A stretch of 64,000 nucleotides of DNA from positions 363,545 through 427,544 of the forward strand of contig NZ_LUKD01000008.1 of NCBI RefSeq assembly GCF_001592745.1, written 5' to 3'. The notes below the pieces were generated by a model. The model did no database searches, had not been told where the DNA came from, and saw only the letters and a list, made by a program, of their open reading frames with translations. The DNA comes from Bdellovibrio bacteriovorus. GTDB lineage: Bacteria > Bdellovibrionota > Bdellovibrionia > Bdellovibrionales > Bdellovibrionaceae. Both the position numbers and the translations under genes were made by a program. Positions 1 to 8,894 of the stretch are shown in pieces. Within the stretch, counting starts at the first letter, position 1. Each line of letters begins with the position of its first letter.

Positions 1-1023
1 GGATTTCAAAAGAACCGTTTTACCACCGGCATTAGGACCGCTCAGAAGTAAGATTCCTTTTTTTCCTTCCAGAAGAACCGAGTTTGAAACGACCTTCTTG
101 CCGGAAAGCTGTAAAAGCGGATGGCGAGCTTCGATCAACTCTAACGAATCAACAGAGAACTCGATCGGGTGGGCTTCCACGAGTGTTGCAAACTGCGCTT
201 GAGAAAAGCGCACGTCGGCCTCTTCAAGAAGTTCGCGTGTGATTTCAATTTCGCTGGCTTTAGACGAAAGATATCTTGAAAGCTCGGTCAAAAGTCTTTC
301 GATCTCATCTTCAATTTCAACTTCGATTTGGCGCAGACGATTGTTCGTAGGAATGACAGTTTCTGGTTCCATGAACACAGTTTGTTTTGTCTGAGAAGAT
401 CCATGGATCACGCCCGGAAGGTGGTGTTGCATGCCACTGCGAACAGGCAAGACCCAGCGTCCATCACGAGTGGTGACGTACTTATCTTGAAGTACGTTTT
501 CCATGTTATGGGCTTTCACCAAACGATCCAACGTCGTTTGCACTTCGCGAGCCAGACGTTCTTTTTCTTTATAAAGACGATACAGAGTTTCACTGGCGTC
601 AGCGCGAATTTCTCCGCCCGGAGTCAGGATTTGATCGATAGCAGACAAAGGCTCGTCGGCTTTCATCACGCTGCTGGCTAATTTCTGTGCCCAGTTGTTT
701 TCAACTGTGTTTAAAGCCTCTTTCAAAGCGAGTGCTTCTAAACAGAAACTGCGAACGTCTTTGATTTCTAAAGTTTTTAAAACCGCGTGCTTTTTAAGGC
801 GGGTGATCCAAGTGGAATAAAGATCCAAGCTTTGCATGAACGGGCGGATGCCTTGATTTAAAACTTCTGTGGCATCAGCGATTTCTTGGAAGCTCTGGTA
901 AGCCTGTTCTTTGGAAGCTAGTGGTTTTGTTTCCATCACGGCTTCACGGCCGGCTTCACTCGTCGCGTGCGAACGAATCTTTTCTAAAATTTCTATCCAA
1001 TCAAGAACGACGAGATCTTGCAT
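1..1023 (-). CDS. mutS2: MutS2-type endonuclease/ATPase, N-terminal part (3' end beyond window)
   Basis: This reads leftwards off the window. The translation begins MQDLVVLDWIEILEKI and reaches the ATPase P-loop GPNAGGKT near position 30, which is the MutS-family Walker A. The first residues are already lever/core type (MutS domain III), with no mismatch-recognition domain, as expected for MutS2 rather than MutS1. Known MutS2 proteins bind branched DNA or collided ribosomes and carry a C-terminal SMR nuclease domain, which would lie outside the window. A Shine-Dalgarno AGGAG sits at 1030-1034 (minus strand), six bases before the ATG. The start lies inside the 3' end of lnt (23-nt overlap), so translation is probably coupled. 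About 341 codons are visible. Confidence 0.9.
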   Translation of the reverse strand, partial: MQDLVVLDWIEILEKIRSHATSEAGREAVMETKPLASKEQAYQSFQEIADATEVLNQGIRPFMQSLDLYSTWITRLKKHAVLKTLEIKDVRSFCLEALALKEALNTVENNWAQKLASSVMKADEPLSAIDQILTPGGEIRADASETLYRLYKEKERLAREVQTTLDRLVKAHNMENVLQDKYVTTRDGRWVLPVRSGMQHHLPGVIHGSSQTKQTVFMEPETVIPTNNRLRQIEVEIEDEIERLLTELSRYLSSKASEIEITRELLEEADVRFSQAQFATLVEAHPIEFSVDSLELIEARHPLLQLSGKKVVSNSVLLEGKKGILLLSGPNAGGKTVLLKS

Positions 1024-2611
1024 GAAGAGCTCCTGTAATAATCAAAGTCAGTAGGGCGGCGATCAAAAGAACCCAGTCGAAGTGGCCCCACTTTGTGTAG
1101 AAAGTCATCGGCGCGTTTTTCAAATACTTTATCACGAACTGACCGCTCCATTCCTTATGAAGAGGTGATTTTTGTAGAACATCACCATTTGCAAGGACGG
1201 CCGTACTGATTCCCGTATTTGTTGAACGCACCAAAGGTCGACGCACTTCAATTCCGCGCGCCAATGTCATATAAAGATGTTGATAAGGTTCGGCATGGTC
1301 TCCGAACCAAGAGTCATTTGTGACATTCACCAAAATGTCAGAGCCTTTTTTCGCCAGCCCGCGAGAGAATTCAGGATAAAGACCCTCGTAACAAATCTGT
1401 CCGCCCCAGTGAATCTCTTCACCGCGGAAATTCCAAGTCATGACTTCAGGACCGTTGCCGCGACCGAAGTTAGAAACGAATGGCAGAAGTTTGAGTAGGA
1501 AAGGAAAGCGTTCACTTAAAGGCAGGTATTCTCCGAAAGCTAGCAGTTCGGTTTTGCGATAAGGGTGATCTAAGTTGTTGGTTTGAGCGTCGACAAGGAA
1601 AAGGCCGTTGTAAGTCGATGTATCGACCTTCTCGTCTGTCTTTTCGTCTTTTGAGTAGGCTCCCGTGATCAAAGGCTTTCCGAACTGAATCAGTCCGGCC
1701 TTCAAAATTTCCGTGTGTTTGCGGCCCAGAAGGTGTTGATCCAGGTAGTCAGGAAATGCTGTCTCGGGCCAAACAAAAATATCCGTGTCGGGGAACTTTT
1801 GGTGAGCTTCGGCTGTCAGGTTCACAAACTTGTTCGTGATAGCTTCTTGATAGCCTTTGCCTTGCTCGGCATAGACTTTTTCAAGATTACCGATGTTGGC
1901 TTGAACGACCGTCGCCTTGATTTCCCGATCAAAGCGGTTCCAGTTTTTTCCGTGGAAGTGACCGATGCCCACTAATGCGGCAAATGACAAAGACAGAAAA
2001 CTTAATTGTGTCAGGGCTTTTTTTACGAAGTTTTGCTTGAGCCAAATGTAACCCACCCACGCATTGAAAAGCAGAACAACGGAAGAAAGACCCAAGAAAC
2101 CTATGAGGTCCGCCAGGTGATAAGTCGGAATTTTTGCCCAGAACAGAGTATAACCAAGATTCCAGTCAAAAATCACCGGCCACACGCGCTCTAAAAGCGA
2201 CTGCAAGATTGCGATGATGAAAAGGCTCGGACCCGCTTCCAGCTTGAATTTCAGGCGCAACCACGTTCCGGCCGCCACGGCGACGGGAATGTAAAGATGC
2301 ATGAACGCACAAAAAAGCAGCAGCGCTACGACAGAAACTGACCAGGGAATTTGCCCGAATTCGTGAGCGGTGTAGGCAATCCAGTGAAAGCCAATCATGC
2401 TGAGCACGAACTGTGTAATCCACGCCGCCCAGAATGAATTCTTCACGGATTTGCTATCTTCGACAGCGTAAAGCCAAAGCGGAGTGTAGCAAAAGATTAA
2501 AGCCCAAGGGGGAAAGGGAATGTAGCTTGTGCCTACAAGAATTCCCGAGAGAATCGCCCAACGAAATTCGTAGGCTTTCTGCTTGAAAAATTGAATCGTT
2601 CTCTTCATCAT
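1001..2611 (-). CDS. lnt: Apolipoprotein N-acyltransferase
   Basis: Lnt transfers the third acyl chain to the N-terminal cysteine of lipoproteins at the inner membrane, the last step of lipoprotein maturation. The N-terminal half (about 220 residues) is a series of hydrophobic helices; the second half is a nitrilase-fold domain. The catalytic triad is recognisable: Glu in VWPETAFP (about residue 283), Lys in YRKTELLAFGEYLP (about 353) and Cys in GGQICYEG (about 407). The length of about 536 aa is usual. The first ATG is at 2611 with a second directly after it at 2608; an in-frame GTG at 2644 would extend it but overlaps the divergent gene more deeply. Several lipoproteins encoded nearby are potential substrates. 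Confidence 0.93.
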   Translation of the reverse strand: MMKRTIQFFKQKAYEFRWAILSGILVGTSYIPFPPWALIFCYTPLWLYAVEDSKSVKNSFWAAWITQFVLSMIGFHWIAYTAHEFGQIPWSVSVVALLLFCAFMHLYIPVAVAAGTWLRLKFKLEAGPSLFIIAILQSLLERVWPVIFDWNLGYTLFWAKIPTYHLADLIGFLGLSSVVLLFNAWVGYIWLKQNFVKKALTQLSFLSLSFAALVGIGHFHGKNWNRFDREIKATVVQANIGNLEKVYAEQGKGYQEAITNKFVNLTAEAHQKFPDTDIFVWPETAFPDYLDQHLLGRKHTEILKAGLIQFGKPLITGAYSKDEKTDEKVDTSTYNGLFLVDAQTNNLDHPYRKTELLAFGEYLPLSERFPFLLKLLPFVSNFGRGNGPEVMTWNFRGEEIHWGGQICYEGLYPEFSRGLAKKGSDILVNVTNDSWFGDHAEPYQHLYMTLARGIEVRRPLVRSTNTGISTAVLANGDVLQKSPLHKEWSGQFVIKYLKNAPMTFYTKWGHFDWVLLIAALLTLIITGALHARSRRS

Positions 2612-3479
2612 GGTATTAGTAACACAAAGAGTGAGTGAGTCCACTGTGAATTTATCAACGAAATTGAAAATCCGATGTCCATCTTGCGCGAAACTTTATG
2701 AGGTTTCTTGCGATGATATTCATTCGGAAACGCCACTATTTCAGTGCATTTCTTGCGAGACAAGATTCAGTTTCGAATATCCTCCTACAGATCTTCAGAA
2801 CGTGCAGTGCTTTGCCGTTTCTACAGTGACCACTGAGGCTCCAAAAGCGGAAGAAGTGGCCCCCGCGGCTGCCGCTCAGCAGCATCTGGGCGAGACTTAC
2901 TCTGTGGAGCCGGGCACTCATGAAATGAAATCTTGCCCGAAGTGTGGCGCCTTGAACGGCCGTCGCGCGAAAGAGTGTTACTCTTGCCACGTTCTTTTTG
3001 AACGTCTCGAGGGCTTGCCCAAAGATCCAAGCCTAAAAGCGCAGCCCAGCCTTGTTCGCAAATGGAAGAACTTGGTTGAGAATTTTGAAAATGAACAACT
3101 TCATGATGAGTTCATCCGCGCTTGTCATGAATTGGATGCTCTTCGTTTTGCGACTTTGAAGTATGAAGAGCTGAAAGCCGCGCAAGGCGGGGATCCTCAA
3201 TGTGATCAGATGATCGCGCGAATCAACAGCCTGATGATGGTGGGTTTGTCTCAGAAGCCTGTGGCAACTGTTGGCAAAGCTCCAGCGGCAGCTCGTCCGA
3301 AATGGCAGAAGTACATGTACTGGGGGCCGTTTGGTCTTAGTGCTTTCTTAATTCTTTTAGGAATGATCAATCTTGGTCACCGCAACCTGATCGGTGTCGG
3401 CGTGGCGTTGGCATTTATGTCTGCGGGATTGATGATCATGATTCGCGGAAAGATTTCTCTTTCCGACTTCGTCGATTAA
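2610..3479 (+). CDS. Zinc-ribbon membrane protein
   Basis: The protein opens with an MJ0042-type zinc ribbon: CPSC at about residues 24-27 and CISC near 47, with the typical F-x-C-x-x-C-x-x-x-F pattern. A second ribbon follows (CPKCG near 108 and CYSC near 122). After a charged helical stretch come two C-terminal transmembrane segments (about 232-250 and 256-275). The zinc ribbons therefore probably sit in the cytoplasm on a C-terminal membrane anchor. Function is unknown; similar architectures are common in delta-proteobacteria and Bdellovibrio. The ATG at 2610 overlaps the lnt start and has no visible Shine-Dalgarno; an in-frame GTG at 2646 would leave a short divergent promoter region and may be the true start. 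Confidence 0.75.
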   Translation: MVLVTQRVSESTVNLSTKLKIRCPSCAKLYEVSCDDIHSETPLFQCISCETRFSFEYPPTDLQNVQCFAVSTVTTEAPKAEEVAPAAAAQQHLGETYSVEPGTHEMKSCPKCGALNGRRAKECYSCHVLFERLEGLPKDPSLKAQPSLVRKWKNLVENFENEQLHDEFIRACHELDALRFATLKYEELKAAQGGDPQCDQMIARINSLMMVGLSQKPVATVGKAPAAARPKWQKYMYWGPFGLSAFLILLGMINLGHRNLIGVGVALAFMSAGLMIMIRGKISLSDFVD

Positions 3480-3495
3480 ATTTAGCAGGGAAGGA

Positions 3496-4875
3496 TTAGA
3501 ATCCTTCCGAACCTTGTTTCGTACCTAGTTTTGATGGACGAGATTTTGGGCCGATGGCGTCGATCAAGGATCTGCCGAATTGGCTCATCTCTTTAGTTGT
3601 CGGATCAATACCATTTTCAAGATCACGATTTCGTTTTTCATTCGGATCCGCAGTGAAAAGCTTCATGTTTTGCGTATTCACGGCAACAACACCTGTCGCG
3701 GAAACACCCTGATCTAGAATCGTAAGTGCTTTATAAAGATTCAACTGACGAGATGTTCTGGTTTTTGAAGCGAGCTGTGATTGGGCATCGCCGGTGGCAA
3801 GAATGTACTTCTTCACATCTTCTGCTCTGAAAGACTGCTTGTGTGCCATCGTCAAAGCCGCAGCACCGGTCACAAACGCAGTGGCTTGCGAAGTTCCGGT
3901 CATGTACCCGTAAGCATTTCCGGGAAGGCAAGAAAGAATGTTTTGTCCTGGAGCTGCGATGTCGACAGTCTCAATACCATAGTTTGAAGACGCCAATACT
4001 TGGGTTGACGGGTCAATCGCCGTCACCGAAATGATGTTCTTCAATTTATAATCGGCCGGGTAGTAGTGGAATTGATCCGAGTTCGAACGCTCATTTCCTG
4101 CCGCTGCGACAAAAAGAATTCCTTTTTTCTCGGCTTCAGCAACAGCATCATACTCTTCTTGAGAAAACTCCGTCCCACCACCAGAGTAATTGATGATGTG
4201 AGCCCCCATTTTTACGGCATAGCGAATAGAAGCCACCGTGTTTTTCAAGTTGTCTGTGCCGGGAACTTTCGGATCGTAATACTTAAGGATCATCAAGCTG
4301 ACTTCCGGAGAAATCCCGGTGATACCTTTGTTATTTCCAGCTTCCGCACCAATGATTCCGGCAATGTGAGTGCCGTGACCGTGGTTGTCGTCGAGTTTGT
4401 TGTTGTTAGAAACAAAGTTCCAACCATAAACGTCGTCGACAAAACCGTTACCGTCATCATCGATACCGTTGGTCGCTTTATCGCGGCCTTGGGCGTCTAA
4501 ACCTGTTTCACCTGGATTTTTCCAAAGATTGCCTTTGAGGTCCTCGTGCTTCACATCAATTCCTGTATCGATCACGGCCACCACGATATCGCGGCTGCCT
4601 TTAGTGACCGACCACGCGCGAGCGGCATCGGATTTTTTCAAACCCCAAGCTTGGCTGATCGCGGGATCATTGAAAAGAGCACTGGGCTCGTCTTCGACTT
4701 TGTCAGTTTTAGAAGTGATGAAAGAGTTTTCAAAAAGACGATCGCTGTCTTTTTTGCTGGAACTCTGTGTGCGAGAAGGGGAGTTTTCTTCAATAGAATA
4801 AAGGTAGAAACCCAATCCACCAAAGAACAATAAACCGACACAACATGCTGCAATCCACACTTTGCGAGAAAACAT
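3496..4875 (-). CDS. Membrane-anchored or secreted subtilisin-family (S8) serine protease
   Basis: The catalytic triad of the S8 family is complete: Asp about 103 in AVIDTGID, His about 167 in HGHGTHIAGI, Ser about 329 in GTSQATAF, with the oxyanion Asn near 261 in AAAGNE. The Ser motif is GTSQA rather than the usual GTSMA. The N-terminus has one hydrophobic helix (about residues 6-26) that acts as a signal peptide or anchor, followed by a Ser/Lys-rich linker. A loop rich in Asp (GIDDDGNGFVDD, about 137-148) looks like the calcium-binding insert of many bacterial subtilases. About 75 residues after the catalytic domain show no known domain. Likely role: extracytoplasmic proteolysis; the target is unknown. 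Gene order suggests a single-gene unit. Confidence 0.92.
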   Translation of the reverse strand: MFSRKVWIAACCVGLLFFGGLGFYLYSIEENSPSRTQSSSKKDSDRLFENSFITSKTDKVEDEPSALFNDPAISQAWGLKKSDAARAWSVTKGSRDIVVAVIDTGIDVKHEDLKGNLWKNPGETGLDAQGRDKATNGIDDDGNGFVDDVYGWNFVSNNNKLDDNHGHGTHIAGIIGAEAGNNKGITGISPEVSLMILKYYDPKVPGTDNLKNTVASIRYAVKMGAHIINYSGGGTEFSQEEYDAVAEAEKKGILFVAAAGNERSNSDQFHYYPADYKLKNIISVTAIDPSTQVLASSNYGIETVDIAAPGQNILSCLPGNAYGYMTGTSQATAFVTGAAALTMAHKQSFRAEDVKKYILATGDAQSQLASKTRTSRQLNLYKALTILDQGVSATGVVAVNTQNMKLFTADPNEKRNRDLENGIDPTTKEMSQFGRSLIDAIGPKSRPSKLGTKQGSEGF

Positions 4876-5072
4876 GAATGTTCCCCTTTCTAGACTAAAA
4901 CTTATCGGAGATTTCCAGTCGGGGCATAAGGGAACCTTGGTCCTGTATCAATTTAAGACATATCGATAGATAATGAAGTCATCGCAAGAGCTTAGCTGTG
5001 AAAGCGCAGGGATCGTGGCTTGATAAGCCTTCTCAAGTTAAAGGGCTTATGTCTGATGCCGAAGAGGTGAAT

Positions 5073-5579
5073 ATGAAAAAGCTTATTATCATTTCTTTGT
5101 TGGCGCTCGCGGGATGCAGTCAAAAAGTCGGCTCTGGCGAGTTGGATTTAGGAAGTCTTTCTGAAGACATCACTTATCATTCGCAAACTGAAAGCACGCA
5201 GACTGCGGGAAGTTTCAACTATGTGCAGATGGAGCTTAAAGTCGATGGGACTTTCACTCAGTCTGAAGCTGAGTGGACATCACCCGCAGTAGGCAAGAAA
5301 TGTTCTTTATCGGGAACTTGGACGGCGCCAGTCACAGATCCCACGAGCGAAGTGGGGAATGAATTAGTTCTTAATGTGACCCATGTAAATGGCGGAGCTT
5401 TAGGTACGCCCGTAGAAAAGCGTTACGAGTTGAAAGAGTTGACGGCAGATACTTTGAAAGTCGTTTACAACGTCGGCGCGGATGAAGTGGACATGACGAA
5501 TGTGAATTACGTGACTTATCCGGAATACAGTTCCGCTGCGACGGGAAGTTTCATGGATGATACTTTTTGTAATCGTTAA
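5073..5579 (+). CDS. Small predicted lipoprotein
   Basis: The start chosen is the ATG at 5073 because a Shine-Dalgarno-like GAGGTG lies at 5064-5069 and because it gives a clean lipoprotein signal: MKKLIIISLLALAGCSQ, with lipobox LAGC and mature Cys at residue 15. The mature protein is about 154 residues, beta-rich in composition, with three further cysteines. A stretch resembling lipocalin-like or META-type small lipoproteins (FNYVQMELKVDGTF, then CSLSGTW) is suggestive only. Function unknown. It would be a substrate of Lgt, LspA and the Lnt encoded upstream. It converges with the transglycosylase gene and shares a bidirectional terminator with it. Confidence 0.75.
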   Translation: MKKLIIISLLALAGCSQKVGSGELDLGSLSEDITYHSQTESTQTAGSFNYVQMELKVDGTFTQSEAEWTSPAVGKKCSLSGTWTAPVTDPTSEVGNELVLNVTHVNGGALGTPVEKRYELKELTADTLKVVYNVGADEVDMTNVNYVTYPEYSSAATGSFMDDTFCNR

Positions 5580-5600
5580 TTAATTGTAGGATCTAGAAAT

Positions 5601-5637
5601 AAAAAATCCCGAGCTTTTGACTCGGGATTTTTTATTT
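5601..5637. terminator. Bidirectional intrinsic terminator
   Basis: A 12-bp perfect stem (5602-5613 with 5621-5632) has A and T runs on both sides. It lies between two converging genes, the lipoprotein (+) and the lytic transglycosylase (-), and can serve both. Confidence 0.85.
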
Positions 5638-7848
5638 TTAAAGCTGCTGACTGATGCTTTCTTCTTTCACAATGTCTTTTTTCTTATTCGATTTCAAAGA
5701 AAGAAGTTCTTCCGGGAACGGTGTTCCCGATGTCGTGTTCAGAAGTCTTTGATAAAAGATATAATTTCTCATCACCAATTTGATGTAAGCGCGAGTTTCT
5801 TCGTAAGGAACTTCTTCGATAAATTCAACAGAGTCTTCGCGGAAGCGGGTTTTCAACCAGCCGCGGATCGCACTGTCATTGGCGTTGTAACCCGACACGG
5901 CCAAGATGAATTGATCGTCGTACTTTTTCATTAACGACTTTAATTCAAAAGCACCCAGCGGGATGTTGATCTCTGGTTTAAACAAGTCATTGGCTTCGGA
6001 ATACTCTAACGAATTTCTTTTCGCCAATTGCTTCGCCACGCTTGGAAGAAGTTGCATTAGCCCGAAAGCATCGACCGAGCTGCGAGCTTCTGGATTAAAG
6101 GCAGACTCCTGACGGATGATCGCATAGATGAACGCCTGAGGCGTTCCGCTTTTATCAGAAGCTTGCGCGATGATGTCTGAGAACGGCTGCGGGAATAAAA
6201 GATCTGGATGATCGTTCAAGAGACGATCTTTCACAGAAGAATCCAATGCGCCAATCGCAGAGAAGAGTGGCAGGTAAAGGCCTGTGCGCGCATAGCCAGA
6301 AGAAATCGCAAGCCAAGTTTCCTCGGAAGTCACTTTCTTCTTTTTTAAATCCTCAACCGCGATGTTCAGAACTTTTTCGGCAAAAGGTTTTTCGTCGACA
6401 GAAATCAACCATTCCGTCGTTAAACGCATTTGTGGATCTAGCTCCGAAACGCCTAGAAGGCTTAAACCTTGAAGTTCTTTGTTGTCGATCTTAAGTGGCG
6501 TGAAGCTCTGTTTAAGTTCACGAACAGCTAAAACGCCGTAGTAACCTAGTGGATCTTCTTTAATCAAACCTTGAAGTTCGTTTTGAGCATCGGAATTTTT
6601 ACCCAGCTTTTCTAAGGAACGAGCCAGCCAGAAACGGGCACGTGATTTGTCGGCAGGATCTTTCACGAGATCGCGCATTTGTTCAAAGCTTGTCTTCGCT
6701 TCTTCCCATTTTTCCAGCTTGTAGTAGTTCCAAGATTTCAACCACGCGATTTTATCGCGAAGGCCTGGTAAGCTGACCGGCTGTTGGTAGCTGGCCTCGA
6801 AGTATTCTAAAGCCTTTGTGAAGTTGCCTTTTTCTTCGTCAATACGTCCTTGAATGAAATAAACTTCATCCATTGGATAGATACCACGAAGCAGACGGTG
6901 AGTTTCGTTTAGAACTTTCACCGCTTGCGAAGTTTGATCTTCCGTCCAAAGTGTTTTAGCAAAAAGAACTTGGGCATCGTGGTAGCGGGCAATCGCACGA
7001 CGATCTTTCTTGCTCTTTTGGAATTGTTTTTTAGACCAGTTCACAAGATCGGCTGTCGCGTTGATATAATCCGAACGCTGTTGCGCGACCTTGTAAGTCT
7101 GACGGATGTTTTTCAAAGTTTGAAAGTATTCATCCGGGCCCGTTTGTTCTGACGCCAAGATTTTTTTATAAGTCTTTAGCGCATGGTCGAACTCACGATG
7201 AAAGCGATAATCTGAAGCGACGTTGCTTAAATCTTTTTCTAAAGGAAGAGGATTTAGACGTGGAGAGTTTTTGTAAAGCGCAGTTTGAATCTGCTCGATG
7301 TCTTCTTTGGATTCAGACTTCTGAGCTGCAAGAAGAGCTTTCAAGTAAAATTCTTCTTTGTTCTTCTTGTTGTTATCAAGACGAGCTTTTTCAACATAAG
7401 CCGTCATGTCGTCGCGCAGATCCGATGTTTCTAATGCCTCTTTCAATTTGATATCGACTAAAAGATCACGATACCAGGGCACTGTACTTCCGGGAAGCTC
7501 CGCCAAGGCTTTGTCGTTCACACAGGTTTCGTAGGCGCGAAGCAACGCCAGATCATGAAGGGGAAAGTCGTTTTCTGAAGACAACGACTTAAAGCCCTCA
7601 CAAGCCTCTTTAGGGGCCGTTGTCTTTTTAGCCATCGCCAAAGTATAGGTCTTCCACCAGCGAATATTATCTTCCTTAGCGCCGACTTCTAATTTTTCTA
7701 AATCAGAAACCGGAGCATTCTTCCATTTGCTAATGAAATTAGGAACGGGTGGAGTTAAGCGTTTGTCGATACGCGTGTCAAAACGCGATGTCGTAGCACA
7801 ACCTAAGATGACGGAAAAAAATGAGAAGGCGAGAATTATTTTCGGCAT
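5638..7848 (-). CDS. Lytic transglycosylase lipoprotein (Slt70-like)
   Basis: Family 1 lytic transglycosylases cleave peptidoglycan glycan strands to 1,6-anhydro ends in the periplasm. The catalytic SLT domain is at the C-terminus: Glu about 581 in IIRQESAFNP, then GLMQLLPSVA and SGYNAN, all diagnostic. About 500 residues of TPR-like alpha-superhelix precede it, as in E. coli Slt70. The N-terminus MPKIILAFSFFSVILGCAT has a lipobox (LGC, Cys about 17), so this version is membrane-anchored. At 736 aa it is longer than Slt70. The start codon lies inside the 3' arm of a 12-bp perfect hairpin and no Shine-Dalgarno is visible, suggesting regulated initiation. It lies downstream of htpX on the same strand (83-bp gap). 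Confidence 0.93.
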   Translation of the reverse strand: MPKIILAFSFFSVILGCATTSRFDTRIDKRLTPPVPNFISKWKNAPVSDLEKLEVGAKEDNIRWWKTYTLAMAKKTTAPKEACEGFKSLSSENDFPLHDLALLRAYETCVNDKALAELPGSTVPWYRDLLVDIKLKEALETSDLRDDMTAYVEKARLDNNKKNKEEFYLKALLAAQKSESKEDIEQIQTALYKNSPRLNPLPLEKDLSNVASDYRFHREFDHALKTYKKILASEQTGPDEYFQTLKNIRQTYKVAQQRSDYINATADLVNWSKKQFQKSKKDRRAIARYHDAQVLFAKTLWTEDQTSQAVKVLNETHRLLRGIYPMDEVYFIQGRIDEEKGNFTKALEYFEASYQQPVSLPGLRDKIAWLKSWNYYKLEKWEEAKTSFEQMRDLVKDPADKSRARFWLARSLEKLGKNSDAQNELQGLIKEDPLGYYGVLAVRELKQSFTPLKIDNKELQGLSLLGVSELDPQMRLTTEWLISVDEKPFAEKVLNIAVEDLKKKKVTSEETWLAISSGYARTGLYLPLFSAIGALDSSVKDRLLNDHPDLLFPQPFSDIIAQASDKSGTPQAFIYAIIRQESAFNPEARSSVDAFGLMQLLPSVAKQLAKRNSLEYSEANDLFKPEINIPLGAFELKSLMKKYDDQFILAVSGYNANDSAIRGWLKTRFREDSVEFIEEVPYEETRAYIKLVMRNYIFYQRLLNTTSGTPFPEELLSLKSNKKKDIVKEESISQQL

Positions 7849-7870
7849 AACCCGTTTAGGTTATGCCGAA
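7841..7870 (-). promoter_or_regulatory. Perfect 12-bp inverted repeat over the transglycosylase start codon
   Basis: The arms are 7841-7852 and 7859-7870 with a 6-base loop. The ATG (7848-7846, minus strand) is inside the 3' arm of the mRNA hairpin. No poly-U tract follows, so a terminator is unlikely. The structure would hide the start codon, or alternatively be bound as DNA by a dimeric regulator. Confidence 0.6.
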
Positions 7871-7931
7871 TTGTGGAATTTAACAACCCTGACTCAGACG
7901 AAATATCAGGTTATTTAACAAAACGCGCCGC

Positions 7932-8828
7932 TTAGATACGGCCCGTTTGAAGAGCTTGGATACGCACTTCTAGTGGAGGATGCGTCATGAACAATTTCGC
8001 AATTCCACCTTTGTCGCGATTTGAAATCATCAAAGTCGCAGTCTGACCTTCCTCTGGAGGAATTGGCAGATCATAAACTGAACGCAACTTTTGCAAAGCC
8101 GCAATCATATTTTCGCGAGAAGAATACTTCGCGCCACCCGCGTCCGCACGGAACTCACGGCGACGAGAGAAGTAATTTACGACGATAGATCCCAACAATG
8201 TGAACGCGATGTCGCCTAGGATTGTCACCGCAAAGCGAACGATCTCACGATAGCGCTCTTCCACGTTGGAAGCGACCAGGTTCGCCAAGATACGTGAGAA
8301 GAACATCGCAAAGGCATTCACGATACCTTGGATCAAAGTCATTGTGACCATGTCTCCGTTTGCGATATGCGCCACTTCGTGGGCCAGAACTCCATCAAGT
8401 TCTTTCTCGTTCATTCTTTGCAAAAGACCTGTAGAAACCGCAACTAGAGAGTTGGATTTAGATGGTCCTGTCGCAAACGCATTGATGTCGACAGATTCGT
8501 AGATACCGACTTCAGGCATTTTGGAAAGTTGCGCACGACGAGCAAAGTCGTGGACTTTATTTACCAAGGCGCGAAGTTCTGGATTTTGGTTGTTAGGCTC
8601 GATGATTTTTACACCATGGAACATTTTCGCCATCCACTTTGACATAAGCAAAGAGATGAAGGCGCCGCCCATACCCCAAACCAAACAGAACGCCATCAAG
8701 AATGGGATGTAAGAGTTAAGACCTGCAAGACCAAGGAATCGGCTCACAAGAGACCAAACGATTCCGATCGTCACCATGACAAGGACGTTTGTAAGAACAA
8801 ATAAACCGATACGTTTTAAAAATGCCAT
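7932..8828 (-). CDS. htpX: Membrane zinc metalloprotease HtpX
   Basis: HtpX is an M48-family inner-membrane protease that removes misfolded membrane proteins together with FtsH. Two N-terminal membrane helices (about 7-29 and 38-62) are followed by the zinc site HEVAH at about 150-154. The third ligand Glu lies in RRREFRADAGG after another hydrophobic pair (about 165-215). The 298-aa length fits the family. The start is well supported: AAGGAG precedes the ATG at the usual distance. The upstream region carries a TTGACA-type promoter with a large palindrome over the -10, implying repression or stress control. Confidence 0.95.
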   Translation of the reverse strand: MAFLKRIGLFVLTNVLVMVTIGIVWSLVSRFLGLAGLNSYIPFLMAFCLVWGMGGAFISLLMSKWMAKMFHGVKIIEPNNQNPELRALVNKVHDFARRAQLSKMPEVGIYESVDINAFATGPSKSNSLVAVSTGLLQRMNEKELDGVLAHEVAHIANGDMVTMTLIQGIVNAFAMFFSRILANLVASNVEERYREIVRFAVTILGDIAFTLLGSIVVNYFSRRREFRADAGGAKYSSRENMIAALQKLRSVYDLPIPPEEGQTATLMISNRDKGGIAKLFMTHPPLEVRIQALQTGRI

Positions 8829-8842
8829 TTATGCACTCCTTC

Positions 8843-8884
8843 TAGAGTCACCATTAATAATGATAACTCTAAAAGGAATGTCAA
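8843..8884 (-). promoter_or_regulatory. htpX promoter with overlapping palindromic operator
   Basis: On the minus strand, TTGACA (8884-8879) and ATTATT (8861-8856) are 17 bp apart. A 29-bp palindrome (8843-8871) has arms TAGAGT/ACTCTA and CATTA/TAATG around a single central base, with only the three-base junctions imperfect. Its centre at 8857 lies on the -10, the classic position for a repressor operator. Confidence 0.5.
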
Positions 8885-8894
8885 TGCCATCACA

